Shown: positions 5,055 through 6,196 of the stretch, in pieces
Layout: the number at the start of each line of letters is the position of its first letter
Numbering within the stretch: position 1 is the stretch's first letter
DNA from: an uncultured Collinsella sp.
Lineage (GTDB): Bacteria; Actinomycetota; Coriobacteriia; Coriobacteriales; Coriobacteriaceae
NCBI GenBank assembly: GCA_902494585.1
Contig: CABUUD010000106.1
Coordinates: 1 to 6,196 of the forward strand
DNA length: 6,196 nucleotides
Direction: 5' to 3'
Notes under the pieces: generated by a model
Database searches by the model: none
Told to the model about the DNA's origin: nothing
Seen by the model: the letters and a program-made list of their open reading frames with translations, nothing else
Program-made: the position numbers and the translations under genes

Positions 5055-5170
5055 ACCCACTCCTCTAAAACCAACCTTTTAAATCGATTGAAGTCAGAGT
5101 ACGTCGTCCGCGCTGCCCTGCTAATATCAAAACCACGGCAGAATATGACTAAATCAACGATGGTGGCGCT
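5055..5170. promoter_or_regulatory. Divergent promoter region of the hydrolase operon and the araC-type gene
   Basis: These 116 bp separate the two divergent start codons. For the plus-strand gene an extended -10, TG-C-TAATAT (5119-5127), lies 43 bp before the ATG; no good -35 accompanies it, which is common at activator-dependent promoters. For the hydrolase I cannot pick a well-spaced pair. Two similar sequences face each other: GATTGAAGTCA (5086-5096) and, on the minus strand, GATTTAGTCA (5155-5146), about 50 bp apart. They are candidate half-sites for the AraC-family protein. A further CTGCC (5113-5117) faces GGCAG (5137-5141). All of these are eye-level predictions. Confidence 0.45.
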
Positions 5171-6178
5171 ATGGATATCGCACGTTTGGACAATCTTTTG
5201 CTCGAGCTGACCGACAGCGAGCGCGCTTACTGCGCGGGCGCCCGCTATGACTGGAACGATGTATTTAGACAGGGTCAACAGGCAGATATCGATGGCAGGC
5301 ATGTCCATAAAATCGGTAACGCGACGTACGCCCTGCACCAAGAAGGTATGCCCGAGGGCCTGTCGATTGTGCGCAACTCGCGCTTTAACCCCGTGCCGGA
5401 GCACGTGCACGATTATGTCGAAATCAGCTATGTCTATCGAGGGAGCGCGCCACAGGTTGTCAATGGTACGCAACTCACGCTCGCCCAAAACGAGATACTT
5501 CTGCTCGATGCCGCCTGCCCGCATGCCGTAGACGAGCTCGGCGAGCATGACCTGATGTTGAGCATTGTCATTTCGCGGCCGATGCTGCGCCGCAGTCTGG
5601 AGCAAAGCCTTTCGCCCACAAGTGCCGTCTCGCAGTTCCTGCTCAACGCACTTAACGACGAGACCGATCATCGCGGGCACGTGCATTTCCGTACGGGCAA
5701 CAGCCGCCGCGTGCGCCGGTATATGCAGGAGATGTTGTGCGAGCTCCTGGAGCCGACGACAGCAAGCCCCCAGATCGTGTCGAGGCTGTTTGAGCTGCTG
5801 CTGGTCGAGCTCATGCAAAGCTACGAGGCCGCGCTGCTGCAAACGGGCGCACCCGCGCTTCCCTCGGCGCAGGTTGCGGCGGCGATGGGCTACATCGAGC
5901 GGCATGCTTGCGATTGCACACTCGACGATTTGGCCCGCCACCTGCACCTGAGTCCCAACTATGCAAGCGCACTGCTCAAGCGGCAGACGGGCCGCACATT
6001 TATGCAGCTCGTGCAGGAGAGTCGCCTGACACGCGCGACGGCGCTACTCGACACCGGTGCTACTGCAGAGGCCGCAGCGCGCGAGGTGGGCTATGCCAAT
6101 ATGAGCTTCTTCTACAAAAAATTTGCCGAGCGCTATGGCTGCACGCCGGCCGCCTATCGCCGACGTTCGCCCAGATAA
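5171..6178 (+). CDS. AraC-family transcriptional regulator with N-terminal cupin sensor
   Basis: A 335-residue regulator with the typical two-part layout. The N-terminal half contains a cupin-like sugar-sensing fold: NPVPEHVHDYVEISYVYRG (73-91, with the His-x-His pair) and VVNGTQLTLAQNEILLLDAACPHAV (96-120). A helical linker (about 175-225) leads to the C-terminal AraC DNA-binding domain (236-333) with two helix-turn-helix motifs: LDDLARHLHLSPNYASALLK (251-270), and AAAREVGYANMSFFYKKFAE (301-320) followed by the family's closing signature GCTPAAYRR (323-331). The ATG at 5171 is preceded by a modest GGTGG (5162-5166) and an in-frame stop at 5150. It is divergent from the hydrolase across 116 bp, the classic position of an activator of that gene, and probably responds to the same sugar. 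The TAA stop overlaps the first bases of a repeat also found at the hydrolase 3' end. Confidence 0.93.
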   Translation: MDIARLDNLLLELTDSERAYCAGARYDWNDVFRQGQQADIDGRHVHKIGNATYALHQEGMPEGLSIVRNSRFNPVPEHVHDYVEISYVYRGSAPQVVNGTQLTLAQNEILLLDAACPHAVDELGEHDLMLSIVISRPMLRRSLEQSLSPTSAVSQFLLNALNDETDHRGHVHFRTGNSRRVRRYMQEMLCELLEPTTASPQIVSRLFELLLVELMQSYEAALLQTGAPALPSAQVAAAMGYIERHACDCTLDDLARHLHLSPNYASALLKRQTGRTFMQLVQESRLTRATALLDTGATAEAAAREVGYANMSFFYKKFAERYGCTPAAYRRRSPR

Positions 6179-6196
6179 AACCTGCCAAAATAAACC
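6177..6196 (+). repeat. Second copy of the 3'-end repeat, cut by the right edge
   Basis: AAAACCTGCCAAAATAAACC at the right edge is identical over its full 20 bases to the reverse complement of 2481-2500. It begins inside the TAA stop of the araC-type gene, in the same sense relative to its gene as the copy at the hydrolase end. The element presumably continues beyond the window; in the other copy the next bases read TGTCCC and then a complementary arm. Confidence 0.8.

Noticed and set aside
4976..5947. 323-codon minus-strand open frame
   Set aside because: It is antisense to the araC-type gene and covers the divergent promoter region; no family signature is visible.

Overview
The window looks like chromosomal DNA from a moderately GC-rich gut actinobacterium. 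A Collinsella-like member of the Coriobacteriia is my best guess. This rests on the codon preference, the protein flavour (a short-linker MurR/RpiR regulator, an AraC regulator with an N-terminal cupin, a large cytoplasmic glycosidase) and dispersed short repeats with a GGGGAC core that I associate with that group. The assignment is inference; no rRNA or marker gene is present apart from pyrE.

Layout, left to right. (1) Positions 1-107 (-) hold the first 35 codons of a gene that runs off the left edge. It has a strong Shine-Dalgarno and a helix-turn-helix-like N-terminus. (2) Positions 108-544 are a divergent intergenic region. It holds a possible 23-codon leader ORF with a near-perfect Shine-Dalgarno and a minus-strand promoter whose -35 box sits inside a 12-bp perfect palindrome. 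(3) Positions 545-1228 (+) encode orotate phosphoribosyltransferase, pyrE. (4) Positions 1229-1586 are a gene-free convergent spacer crowded with inverted and direct repeats: a 12-bp hairpin touching the pyrE stop codon, a long nested hairpin containing a strong intrinsic terminator, three GGGGAC-type units, and an 18-bp perfect inverted repeat with DnaA-box-like ends. (5) Positions 5054-1587 (-) hold a two-gene unit: a large GH106-like glycoside hydrolase followed 42 bp later by a MurR/RpiR-family regulator. (6) Positions 5171-6178 (+) encode a divergently transcribed AraC-family regulator.

The glycosidase and its two regulators form a plausible small carbohydrate-utilisation locus. AraC shares a 116-bp divergent promoter region with the hydrolase gene, and the SIS-domain RpiR protein is placed to sense a phosphorylated sugar made from the hydrolysis product. 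The hydrolase has no signal peptide, so it should act in the cytoplasm on imported oligosaccharides or glycosides. No transporter lies in the window. pyrE is an unrelated housekeeping gene separated from the locus by the terminator.

The most distinctive non-genic signal is a 20-base sequence repeated exactly at the 3' ends of two genes, the hydrolase and the araC-type gene, in the sense orientation of each. In the hydrolase it supplies the last codons and the stop. I found no clear new defence system, RNA gene or CRISPR array.
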